From an uncultured Prevotella sp. (GTDB lineage Bacteria; Bacteroidota; Bacteroidia; Bacteroidales; Bacteroidaceae): 41,775 bases of DNA. Shown here in pieces: positions 34,972 through 41,775 of this stretch. Position numbers and translations under genes: made by a program. Numbering within the stretch: the stretch's first letter is position 1; each line of letters starts with the position of its first letter. The notes below the pieces were generated by a model that ran no database searches, was not told the origin of the DNA, and worked only from the letters and a program-made list of their open reading frames with translations. The stretch spans positions 1 to 41,775 of the forward strand of contig CAJLYG010000006.1 of the NCBI GenBank assembly GCA_905210845.1. Direction: 5' to 3'.

Positions 34972-36570
34972 ATGAAGAGAAATATTATTTCACTTGTGAG
35001 TATATTATTGCTTACAACATCTTGTGGCGAGAGTTTTTTGGACGTTACGCCTGCAGATAAATTATCAGATGCAACCTTTTGGAAAACAGAGAAAGATGCA
35101 GAAGAAGCTTTGACAGGTTGTTATCATGGATGGGAATCAATTACCAATATTATTTTCCTCGATGCAGCATCTGACAATGGCTATGAACAATTTAATTATT
35201 TGTATCAACCTATAGGAAATGGCCAATTGTTGCCAACATCAGGTACAGGAGGTAGTGCCCCATGGGTAGATGGCAATGCAACACGTTGGTTTACTTATGA
35301 TCGTATTCGGAAGTATAATAATTTTTTAGAGAAAATTCAGAACGTTACGATGGATGAGGCTAAGAAGCAACGCTATATGGCAGAAGTTCGCTTCCTTAGA
35401 GCTTATGATTACTATAATAAGGTGATGTTTTATGGCGATATTCCTTTGGTAACAGAGGTGTTGAAAAATGCTGAAGAATCTACGCTTCCCAGGACTCCTA
35501 AAGAAGAAGTGATTTCCTTTGTCATGAAGGAGTTGACGGAAGTGGCATCCATTCTTCCCGAAGAAAATAATCTTGAATCAGGAGGTCATATTACTAAAGG
35601 GGCGGCTCTTGCTCTTAAGGCTCGCTTTGAATTGTATAATGGAGATTATGAGGCAGCACAGAAAGATGCAGCTTCTGTTATCGCGATGAAATGCTATGAG
35701 CTTTATCCCAATTATGAAGGTTTGTTCTATCCTTCTGCAAAGACATCGAATAAGGAGGCGATTCTTGAGGTCGATTATGTAAAAGATAAATATGCCAATA
35801 TGATACCTCAACTCAATCTTCCTGCGACAGAAGGGGGATGGTCAGCATTGAATGCCCTATGGCCTTTTATAGAATGTGCTCAAATGGCAAACGGTAAATT
35901 CATTTACGAAGATGGTTCTGGATATGATCCTGATCATCCGTTTAAGAATAGGGATCCTCGACTTACAGCGATCGTATTGTGTCCTGGCGAAAAGTACAAT
36001 GGAAGAATTTATGATCCTTTGGATAAAGTGATTAACGGGAATAATAATGATGATTATCATGTGAATGCTGCAGCTTCAAGAGGAGGACTTCTGGTCAAGA
36101 AATACATTTTTCCTATGTCAGTAGATGATGCCAATAATTATGACGCAAATGGAATCGTTATCCGCTTGCCTGAAATGTATATCACATTTGCAGAATGTGC
36201 TTTAAGAACTGGAAAGGATAAAGATAGGGCCCTTGAGTATATTAATAAAGTAAGAGAAAGAGCTGGTATGCCTGATGCGACAGAGTTAACAGATCTTCTT
36301 GTGAAGTATGAACGTCGGATGGAGCTTGCTTTTGAAGGTCTACGTTACTTTGATATAAAACGCTGGGATCTTGGGAAGACAGTGCTCAATGGACAAGCTT
36401 TGGGATGCAGGGAAGGTTCTGTAAATACTGCCACAGGTGACGTAACCTGGTCTAATTCTTATATTGTACTTGAAGAGCGTACATTTATTCCTGAGAGGAA
36501 CTATCTTTTGCCTATTCCACAAGGCGAGATGGATACCAATCCGAATATGGTTCAGAATCCTGGATATTAA
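34972..36570 (+). CDS. SusD-type surface glycan-binding lipoprotein
   Basis: 532 residues. Lipobox LTTSC (C18), then GESFLDVTPADKLSDATFWKTEKDAEEAL, the usual SusD start. SusD C-terminal signatures are present (EMYITFAECALRTGKD, YERRMELAFEGLRYFDIKRWD, YLLPIPQGEMD). Partner of SusC2 in capturing and importing an oligosaccharide. It shares the low G+C of SusC2. No glycosidase gene adjoins this pair, so it may import fragments made by the first PUL or by the GH29/GH31/GH35 units, or feed the oxidative pathway encoded downstream. Confidence 0.95.
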   Translation: MKRNIISLVSILLLTTSCGESFLDVTPADKLSDATFWKTEKDAEEALTGCYHGWESITNIIFLDAASDNGYEQFNYLYQPIGNGQLLPTSGTGGSAPWVDGNATRWFTYDRIRKYNNFLEKIQNVTMDEAKKQRYMAEVRFLRAYDYYNKVMFYGDIPLVTEVLKNAEESTLPRTPKEEVISFVMKELTEVASILPEENNLESGGHITKGAALALKARFELYNGDYEAAQKDAASVIAMKCYELYPNYEGLFYPSAKTSNKEAILEVDYVKDKYANMIPQLNLPATEGGWSALNALWPFIECAQMANGKFIYEDGSGYDPDHPFKNRDPRLTAIVLCPGEKYNGRIYDPLDKVINGNNNDDYHVNAAASRGGLLVKKYIFPMSVDDANNYDANGIVIRLPEMYITFAECALRTGKDKDRALEYINKVRERAGMPDATELTDLLVKYERRMELAFEGLRYFDIKRWDLGKTVLNGQALGCREGSVNTATGDVTWSNSYIVLEERTFIPERNYLLPIPQGEMDTNPNMVQNPGY

Positions 36571-36609
36571 GGAGCGCTTTTCTGTTTAATAAGAAGCATT
36601 GTTTATTCC

Positions 36610-36652
36610 AAGTGGATCGGGGAAACGGTTGTATCTCTGATCCACTTTCCTT
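36610..36652 (+). terminator. Probable terminator after SusD2
   Basis: A 9-bp stem AAGTGGATC (36610-36618) / GATCCACTT (36639-36647) with a 20-base loop, followed by only a weak T-rich stretch (TCCTT). It separates SusD2 from the AraC-type gene, which has its own promoter. Confidence 0.5.
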
Positions 36653-36683
36653 ATTATAGATGATTCTCATGGTTGTGTTCCTG

Positions 36684-36693
36684 TCCCATGGGA
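36684..36693. promoter_or_regulatory. Palindrome upstream of the AraC-type promoter
   Basis: TCCCATGGGA, a perfect 10-base palindrome about 78 bases before the -33 element of the regulator gene. Possibly an operator; a chance match is also likely. Confidence 0.2.
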
Positions 36694-36771
36694 AATGATG
36701 CCAAGAAGGACAAAGTGGAATCCCATCATTTGCATTCTATTCTTCATTACAAGTTTTTCTTTTGAAATAAT

Positions 36772-36802
36772 TTTGTTTTTCCCATTCTTTTGCTTATCTT
36801 TG
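36772..36802 (+). promoter_or_regulatory. Promoter of the second AraC-type regulator
   Basis: TTTG (36772-36775), a 19-base spacer, then TATCTTTG (36795-36802): an exact match to the Bacteroidetes promoter pattern. The start codon lies 28 bases after the box. Confidence 0.8.
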
Positions 36803-36830
36803 TGCGAATCCTTTTCAAAAGCTGGAGTTC

Positions 36831-37703
36831 ATGGAAACGAAACAAGTGGAATCACCTTTACCTGAGGTTCTCGACCATATCATTGGGAACTTGCAAGGAC
36901 AGCGGTTGGCTGATGTCTTCCGCTTCATCTCTTTTATACCAGGAGAAACCTATGGGCCCCATCATCATGTGCGTATTGAAATGAATTACGTGAAGAAAGG
37001 TACTTGCATGATTCATTTGGGCAAGGAAACCGTCAATTTCCACGAAGGGGAGATGATGATTATCTGTTCCAATGTGGAGCATACCTTTGAGGCGGGCTCC
37101 AAAGGAGCTACCTTGATGCAGTTGGAATTCTTGCCAGAGATCTTTGCCAGTATTGATTCCAGCATGCAGATGACAAGTATCGGGTTGGGACAAGCTTCTG
37201 TCAACCTCTTCTCGGAAAAGAACCGGCTTATTAAAATAGTCAATAATGTCCGTATCATGAGGGCTATTCAGCGGATCTTGGATGAGTTGAGTGAGAAAAA
37301 ACCATATTACCAGCATTTGGTTGTCATGTATTATACCGAGCTCCTTATTTTGATTACTCGTTATATGGATGAGAATTTCCTGCCCGTATGCAACAATCAT
37401 GCCATGAAAAGGGCGATATCCTTTATCCGTTCCCATTACAAGGAGGATATCAGCATCAGCCTTGTCGCAGAAGAGGCTGGTGTCGGGGAAAGATATCTAA
37501 GGAACCTGTTTTCGAAGTATTTAGACATGGCTCCTTTGGAATATCTTAATCAGATAAGGATCAACAAAGCTGTCGAATTGCTTCGCAATACGGAATTATC
37601 CGTGAAAGAGGTCTGCTTTGAGTGTGGATTCAAGTCTCCTCAATATTTCTCCCGCATCTTTAAACAGCAGATGAAGGTATCTCCGCATACGCTTTCAAAA
37701 TAG
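36831..37703 (+). CDS. AraC-family regulator with cupin sensor domain
   Basis: 290 residues. N-terminal cupin (about 28-110) with a metal- or sugar-binding-type HHHVRIEMNYVKKGTCMIHL motif and a second cupin strand HEGEMMIICSNVEHTF. C-terminal AraC double helix-turn-helix (about 187-290, ISLVAEEAGVGERYLRNLFSKYL, VKEVCFECGFKSPQYFSRIFKQQM). One-component cytoplasmic regulator of the type that senses a small sugar or sugar acid, as in rhamnose and arabinose systems. It has its own constitutive-looking promoter, unlike the catabolic operon that starts 138 bases downstream, which it most likely controls; SusC2/SusD2 upstream may also be a target. Confidence 0.9.
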   Translation: METKQVESPLPEVLDHIIGNLQGQRLADVFRFISFIPGETYGPHHHVRIEMNYVKKGTCMIHLGKETVNFHEGEMMIICSNVEHTFEAGSKGATLMQLEFLPEIFASIDSSMQMTSIGLGQASVNLFSEKNRLIKIVNNVRIMRAIQRILDELSEKKPYYQHLVVMYYTELLILITRYMDENFLPVCNNHAMKRAISFIRSHYKEDISISLVAEEAGVGERYLRNLFSKYLDMAPLEYLNQIRINKAVELLRNTELSVKEVCFECGFKSPQYFSRIFKQQMKVSPHTLSK

Positions 37704-37793
37704 AATGCCGTTTTGTGCATCTCTTACTCCGATTCCTACCCTTTTTAATACTTCTTCCGGCTGTGCTTTACATTTTCGGAAGTGATTGTTTTG

Positions 37794-37801
37794 TACCTTT
37801 G
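37794..37801 (+). promoter_or_regulatory. Promoter -7 box of the sugar-acid operon
   Basis: TACCTTTG, an exact TAnnTTTG match 40 bases before the chosen RraA-like start. There is no TTTG at -33, as expected where an activator is needed. Confidence 0.55.
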
Positions 37802-37840
37802 CAATAGAAATGGAATCGTTGAAATCTATTAATGTTAATC

Positions 37841-38536
37841 ATGATGAAAGAATGGAAAAATGACAAAGAACTCATCAGGTTGATCCAAGAAGTGCTCTAT
37901 ACGGCTGTGATAGGGGATATCATGGACAAGATGGGATATATACATCAGTTTTTGGATCCTAGGATTCGCCCATTGAGAGAGGATATGAAATTAGTGGGCA
38001 GAGCTATGACGGTCCTTGAAGCTGACGTTATTTCAAATCCTACTCCTAAAGGTACAAATCCAATCCTAAAGCAATCGTTCGGCATGATGCTACAAGCTCT
38101 TGACGATCTGAAGGAAAATGAAGTGTATATCTGTTCTGGTTCTTCTCCAAGCTATGCTTTATGGGGTGAGCTGATGAGTGCACGGGCCCAGCAGTGCAAG
38201 GCTGCCGGGGCTGTCGTGAATGGTTATTCCCGGGATACAAAAGGTATTCTAGCCCTTGGATTCAATTGCTTTTCCTATGGCCCTTATGCACAGGACCAAG
38301 CTCCTCGTGGCAAGGTAATTGATTTCCGTGTACCTATAACCGTGAGTGACGTATTGGTCAATGATGGGGATATGGTCGTCGGAGATATAGACGGTGTCTG
38401 CGTCGTGCCCCGCCAAATCGAGGATGAGGTGTTTACCCGTGCTTTGGAAAAGGCAAGGGGTGAACGGATTGTGCTTAAGAAGATCAAGGAAGGCATGCCG
38501 TCTGTTGAGGCCTTCGCAAAGTATGGAATTATGTAA
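37841..38536 (+). CDS. RraA-fold protein, putative 2-oxo acid aldolase of a sugar-acid pathway
   Basis: 231 residues from the ATG at 37841 (ATGs at 37832 and 37844 are also in frame). Belongs to the RraA/4-hydroxy-4-methyl-2-oxoglutarate aldolase family: WGELMSARAQQC (W108-), the R131-D132 pair in GYSRDTKGI, and the GDIDGVCVVP signature. In characterised aldolases of this family R-D-x-x-D/E binds metal and pyruvate; here the third position is Gly (RDTKG), which marks a separate subgroup. Although RraA was first named as an RNase E inhibitor, this member leads an operon of sugar oxidation genes, so a retro-aldol cleavage giving pyruvate and an aldehyde is the more likely role. This is inference from context. 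The next gene follows after 18 bases. Confidence 0.75.
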   Translation: MMKEWKNDKELIRLIQEVLYTAVIGDIMDKMGYIHQFLDPRIRPLREDMKLVGRAMTVLEADVISNPTPKGTNPILKQSFGMMLQALDDLKENEVYICSGSSPSYALWGELMSARAQQCKAAGAVVNGYSRDTKGILALGFNCFSYGPYAQDQAPRGKVIDFRVPITVSDVLVNDGDMVVGDIDGVCVVPRQIEDEVFTRALEKARGERIVLKKIKEGMPSVEAFAKYGIM

Positions 38537-38554
38537 AAGAAAGGTTGAGGAACA

Positions 38555-39724
38555 ATGAAGATTACAGATGTGAAAGTGTGGCTGGTCCAGGGATTCAAAT
38601 ACAACTGGACATTGCTGAAGATATATACTGATGAGGGGTATACGGGCGTTGGCGAGGCAACCAACTGGCCGGGCTCTCCTGTTATTTATGCTGCTGCCAA
38701 GCATATTGGTCAGCGGATTATAGGGATGGATCCGATGAGGACGGATTTTATCTGGACAAAGTTGTATCGGGACCTTAACTGGATTGGGCCATTTGGCGCA
38801 AGCCTTTGCGCCATCAGCGGCATTGATATGGCATTGCTTGACTTGAAAGGAAAGGTATTGGGCGTCCCGTGCTATGAATTGTTAGGGGGTGCTTACCGGA
38901 AAGATATCCTCCTGTATGCCAATTATTGGTTTACGAAAGGTGGGCATAATGAGGCTGACTATATCGAACAGGCCAAGCGGGTGAAGGCTGATGGATTCAC
39001 AGGATTAAAGTTTGACCCATTTGCTCACACAAACTATTTCTATGGTGAGGACTTGGCTTCCAATTTGACGCTGACCCCTGCACAGCAGGATCTTGCCTAT
39101 CGGGTGTCCAAGGCAGTGAGGGATGCCGTGGGACCGGAAATGGACATGATGATAGAGACTCATGCCATGCTGAATTACCGCATCGCTGTAAAGATGGCGT
39201 TAAGACTTTCTCAGTTGGATATCACTTGGTATGAAGAGCCCGCAGGTCCAGAGAATGTCGATGCTCTGCGCGCGTTGAGGGAGCGCATCCCTTCTGACAT
39301 GGCGATTTGCGTGGGAGAACGCCATTATACTCGTTTTGCCATTCGCCCGTTGTTGGAAAGATATGTTTGTGATATTATCATGCCGGATATTACGCGTTGC
39401 GGCGGTCCTTCTGAAATGAAGCGCATGGCGACAATGGCAGAGACCTATCATGTGTTAGTTGCTCCGCATAACCCGAATGGCCCCTTGTCAACCTTAGCTT
39501 CCGCGCAGGTGTGCGCTTCCATTCCTAATTTCTTCCGCCAGGAATTTATGTATAACGATGTCCCTTGGCGTGATACCGTGATTGATCATCCGATCAAGGA
39601 TATGGTATATGGTGGGCAACTTCATTTGTCGGATCGCCCAGGGCTTGGTGTTGACCTGGTCGAGGAGGAAATGGAGGCACATCCTGGCCTCACGGAGAAT
39701 GCACCGGATCATTTCTATATCTAA
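38555..39724 (+). CDS. Enolase-superfamily sugar-acid dehydratase (mandelate racemase type)
   Basis: 389 residues. Mandelate racemase/muconate lactonising enzyme N-terminal capping domain (about 1-115) and barrel (about 120-370). Candidate metal ligands are E201 (METHAM region), the Glu of YEEP (227/228) and E255 in CVGERHY; H203 next to the first ligand and H305 in APHNPNGP correspond to the acid/base histidines of the galactonate dehydratase group; K152 is in GLKFDPF. Expected reaction: dehydration of an aldonic acid to its 2-keto-3-deoxy acid. D-galactonate, gluconate, L-fuconate or related acids are possible; sequence alone does not choose. The first ligand is Glu rather than the more usual Asp. 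Confidence 0.85.
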   Translation: MKITDVKVWLVQGFKYNWTLLKIYTDEGYTGVGEATNWPGSPVIYAAAKHIGQRIIGMDPMRTDFIWTKLYRDLNWIGPFGASLCAISGIDMALLDLKGKVLGVPCYELLGGAYRKDILLYANYWFTKGGHNEADYIEQAKRVKADGFTGLKFDPFAHTNYFYGEDLASNLTLTPAQQDLAYRVSKAVRDAVGPEMDMMIETHAMLNYRIAVKMALRLSQLDITWYEEPAGPENVDALRALRERIPSDMAICVGERHYTRFAIRPLLERYVCDIIMPDITRCGGPSEMKRMATMAETYHVLVAPHNPNGPLSTLASAQVCASIPNFFRQEFMYNDVPWRDTVIDHPIKDMVYGGQLHLSDRPGLGVDLVEEEMEAHPGLTENAPDHFYI

Positions 39725-39736
39725 TTAGCAAAGCCT

Positions 39737-40525
39737 ATGTCACTTTCAATAAATCTCTCAAATAAAGTAGTTTTAGTTACTGGAGTCTCTTCTGGCATCG
39801 GCTTGGCAACGGCACGGCAGTTTGCCAAAGCTGGGGCACTTGTTGCAGGATGCTCTCGCAAGCCTGCCGATGATGACCATATTCGTGCTTTCTATCAGGA
39901 TATCCGTTCGGAAAAATCAAAAGCATTGTATGTCCAGGCTGATGTCACGGTAGCTGCTGACTTGGAACGAATGGTAAAGACAGTTGTGGAGACCTTCGGC
40001 AGAATAGACGTTTTGGTTTCAAATTCTGGGATGAATGTCTTCAAGGGTGCTGCTGGTTGTTCGGAAGAAGATTGGGAGTATAACATGAATCTGAACCTTG
40101 CCTCTCATTGGAGATTAGCAAAATTGTGTAAGCCTTATCTGGTGAAATCCGATGATGGCGTGATCTTGTTGATGACGTCCAATCATGCCTATTATACGAT
40201 TCCCGGTTGCTTTCCCTATAATGTGGCAAAGACGGCCATAAAAGGACTCGTCCAAAGCCTGGCAATCGAATGGGGACCGGCCATCCGTACCATCGGCATT
40301 GCCCCTGGCTTTATAGATACTGCCGGAAATGATACATGGTTTAACTCTTTCCCGGATCCGCAGTCGGAGCGCCAACGTACCATTGACATGCATCCTGTCA
40401 AAAGGATTGGGACAACGGATGAGGTGGGTGCCCTTTGCGTGTTCTTGGCATCTAACTACGCACGGTTTATGAGTGGAAATACAATCTTGATGGATGGCGG
40501 GAGATCCGCACTCATGCAGGATTGA
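39737..40525 (+). CDS. Short-chain dehydrogenase/reductase, candidate sugar dehydrogenase
   Basis: 262 residues of the classical SDR family: nucleotide motif TGVSSGIG (15-22), SNSG (95-98), catalytic S148 and Y161-x3-K165 (YNVAK), and the C-terminal GNTILMDGG typical of FabG/glucose dehydrogenase-like members. In this operon it may oxidise an aldose at C1 to its lactone, providing the substrate of the lactonase gene that follows, or act on a 2-keto-3-deoxy acid. Preference for NAD or NADP is not clear. It lies 12 bases after the dehydratase gene and 20 bases before the lactonase gene. Confidence 0.85.
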   Translation: MSLSINLSNKVVLVTGVSSGIGLATARQFAKAGALVAGCSRKPADDDHIRAFYQDIRSEKSKALYVQADVTVAADLERMVKTVVETFGRIDVLVSNSGMNVFKGAAGCSEEDWEYNMNLNLASHWRLAKLCKPYLVKSDDGVILLMTSNHAYYTIPGCFPYNVAKTAIKGLVQSLAIEWGPAIRTIGIAPGFIDTAGNDTWFNSFPDPQSERQRTIDMHPVKRIGTTDEVGALCVFLASNYARFMSGNTILMDGGRSALMQD

Positions 40526-40545
40526 TGACGTTAAAGGTATAGGAC

Positions 40546-41433
40546 ATGATTCAATTAAAAGTATTGGTAAGCGGTACGGACTGTACCGGTGAAGCGGCTA
40601 CCTGGTTGAAAGACCGTGGACGGCTGCTTTGGGTAGATATTGACAATGGGGTTCTTCACGAGTATGATGATACGCGTGGGAAAACGACGGACCATTTCCT
40701 GCCAGATATGGTCACGTCTATCATTCCTGTTCGCAATCGGCCCGAAGATGTGGTCTTAGCCATGAAAAGTAGGATGGTGGTATATCATCTTGATGACCAC
40801 TCATTTAAGACGATCTGCGATTTTAGGGACCTTCACCCACAGTGGAGGACGAATGATTGCAAATGCTCGCCTGATGGGAGAATGTGGTGCGGAATCATGA
40901 ATGTGACACACCAAGATCATAATGGCTTCGTTTATGAGGTCGACACACAAGGAAAGGTCACGAAGATATTGGATCAACAGTGTATCCCGAATGGTGTCGT
41001 ATGGACTCCCCAAGGCGATCGGCTCTATTATGCTGATTCTGGAAGGGGCTGTATAGAAGAATATGCCTATGATTCCCAGACCGGGAACATCCAGTTCTTG
41101 CGAACGGCTGTCACCGTACCTCCAGAGTATGGGATACCGGATGGAATGACGATCGATACTTATGGAAATCTCTGGGTTGCTCATTGGGGCGGTTTCGGGG
41201 TTTACGTATGGAATCCTGGCAATGGAGAGTTGGTGGATAAGGTCTTTGTCCCAGTACCCAATCCTGCCTCCTGTACCTTTGGAGGAGCGGGTAACCATCA
41301 GCTGTTCATCACGACGGCGAGGGATGGCTTGTCAGAAGCGGAGCTAAGGTCTTACCCGCAGAGTGGGAGCTTGTTCTCTGTGGATATCCCCCAAGTCGAA
41401 GGTGGTGAGAATCATTATGCGTTTGGTCTATAA
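40546..41433 (+). CDS. SMP-30/gluconolactonase-type lactonase
   Basis: 295 residues, no signal peptide. Six-bladed propeller of the SMP-30/regucalcin/gluconolactonase family. The metal ligands expected for the family are visible: E16 in GEAATW, Asn in RTNDCKCSPDGRMWCG, Asn in IPNGVVW, and Asp in IPDGMTID. Expected role: opening of an aldonolactone to the aldonic acid, between the dehydrogenase and the dehydratase of the same operon. The substrate sugar is not shown by sequence. Confidence 0.88.
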   Translation: MIQLKVLVSGTDCTGEAATWLKDRGRLLWVDIDNGVLHEYDDTRGKTTDHFLPDMVTSIIPVRNRPEDVVLAMKSRMVVYHLDDHSFKTICDFRDLHPQWRTNDCKCSPDGRMWCGIMNVTHQDHNGFVYEVDTQGKVTKILDQQCIPNGVVWTPQGDRLYYADSGRGCIEEYAYDSQTGNIQFLRTAVTVPPEYGIPDGMTIDTYGNLWVAHWGGFGVYVWNPGNGELVDKVFVPVPNPASCTFGGAGNHQLFITTARDGLSEAELRSYPQSGSLFSVDIPQVEGGENHYAFGL

Positions 41434-41448
41434 AGAAATCTCCTGTGT

Positions 41449-41775
41449 ATGCATATATCTGCGATTGATTTAATCATTGTGGCAGTCTATTGCCTCATTG
41501 TCGTGTCCGTTGGTTTGTATCTCTCTAAGGGAAAGAAAGGTGAGACTCAGAATGCCAAGGGGTATTTCTTGGCAGGACGTGGACTGGCGTGGTGGGCAAT
41601 CGGCTCTTCTATCATTGCATCCAATATTTCCGCAGAGCAGTTTGTGGGGATGTCAGGGTCGGGATATGCCATTGGGTTAGGGATTGCTACTTATGAATGG
41701 ATTGCCGCCTTAGGATTGCTGATCGTGGCGAAATTCTTTATCAGTTATTTATTTAATTCATTTAACATCTTTTCT
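41449..41775 (+). CDS. Sodium/solute symporter (SSS family), N-terminal part only
   Basis: 109 codons are visible from the ATG at 41449 to the window edge with the frame open; the full family length is about 500-600 residues. The first helix (AIDLIIVAVYCLIVVSVGLYL), the following GYFLAGRGLAWWAIGSSIIASNISAEQFVGMSGSGYA block and the third helix match SGLT-like sugar symporters, where ISAEQF(V/I)G contains sodium- and sugar-site residues. It starts 15 bases after the lactonase stop and probably carries the substrate of the oxidative pathway across the inner membrane. Confidence 0.88.
   Translation, partial: MHISAIDLIIVAVYCLIVVSVGLYLSKGKKGETQNAKGYFLAGRGLAWWAIGSSIIASNISAEQFVGMSGSGYAIGLGIATYEWIAALGLLIVAKFFISYLFNSFNIFS

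Noticed and set aside
36858..37436. 192-codon minus-strand frame opposite the AraC-type gene
   Set aside because: Shadow of the regulator's coding frame; the plus-strand product has full cupin and helix-turn-helix motifs.

Overview
The window comes from a Bacteroidales chromosome, most likely a Prevotella-type gut or oral commensal. The evidence is the SusC/SusD pairs, an ECF sigma/FecR pair feeding an STN-SusC, lipoproteins with short signal peptides, start sites without clear Shine-Dalgarno sequences, and Bacteroidetes-type -7 boxes (TAnnTTTG) before at least ten transcription units. I saw no tRNA, rRNA, CRISPR array or insertion sequence.

Layout. Positions 1-8236 are mostly housekeeping on the minus strand: topA-aroK-speA (speA runs off the left edge), a sialate O-acetylesterase-like gene with a NUDIX hydrolase, a lipoprotein with a thioredoxin-like fold but no CxxC, and the fluoride channel crcB. 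Divergent from crcB is pnp (plus strand), closed by a strong terminator it probably shares with the convergent gene. Positions 10820-19028 (minus strand) hold two glycan-degrading units: an AraC-type regulator with a GH29 alpha-fucosidase, and a GH35 beta-galactosidase overlapping a 1270-residue GH31 enzyme with FN3, F5/8C, dockerin and cohesin-like modules. The sugar set (fucose, galactose, possibly GalNAc, O-acetyl sialic acid) suggests host mucin-type glycans; this is inference.

Positions 19313-31564 (plus strand) are a polysaccharide utilisation locus: ECF sigma, FecR anti-sigma, STN-type SusC, SusD, a membrane acyltransferase-like protein (DUF5009/NagX type), an uncharacterised (alpha/alpha)6-type glycosidase and a GH2 enzyme. 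The sigma/anti-sigma/STN-SusC set forms a trans-envelope sensing relay.

Positions 31565-36570 hold a second, more A+T-rich SusC/SusD pair with no adjacent glycosidase. Its leader has a 12-codon reading frame and three mutually exclusive hairpins, the last followed by a T-run. This is the classic layout of a transcription attenuator and is the most striking unexplained feature here.

Positions 36771-41775 are an AraC-type regulator followed by an apparent catabolic operon: RraA-fold putative aldolase, enolase-superfamily sugar-acid dehydratase, SDR dehydrogenase, SMP-30-type lactonase and a sodium/solute symporter cut by the right edge. Together they look like a non-phosphorylative sugar oxidation route (sugar to lactone to aldonate to 2-keto-3-deoxy acid to cleavage), with the RraA-fold protein as candidate cleavage enzyme.
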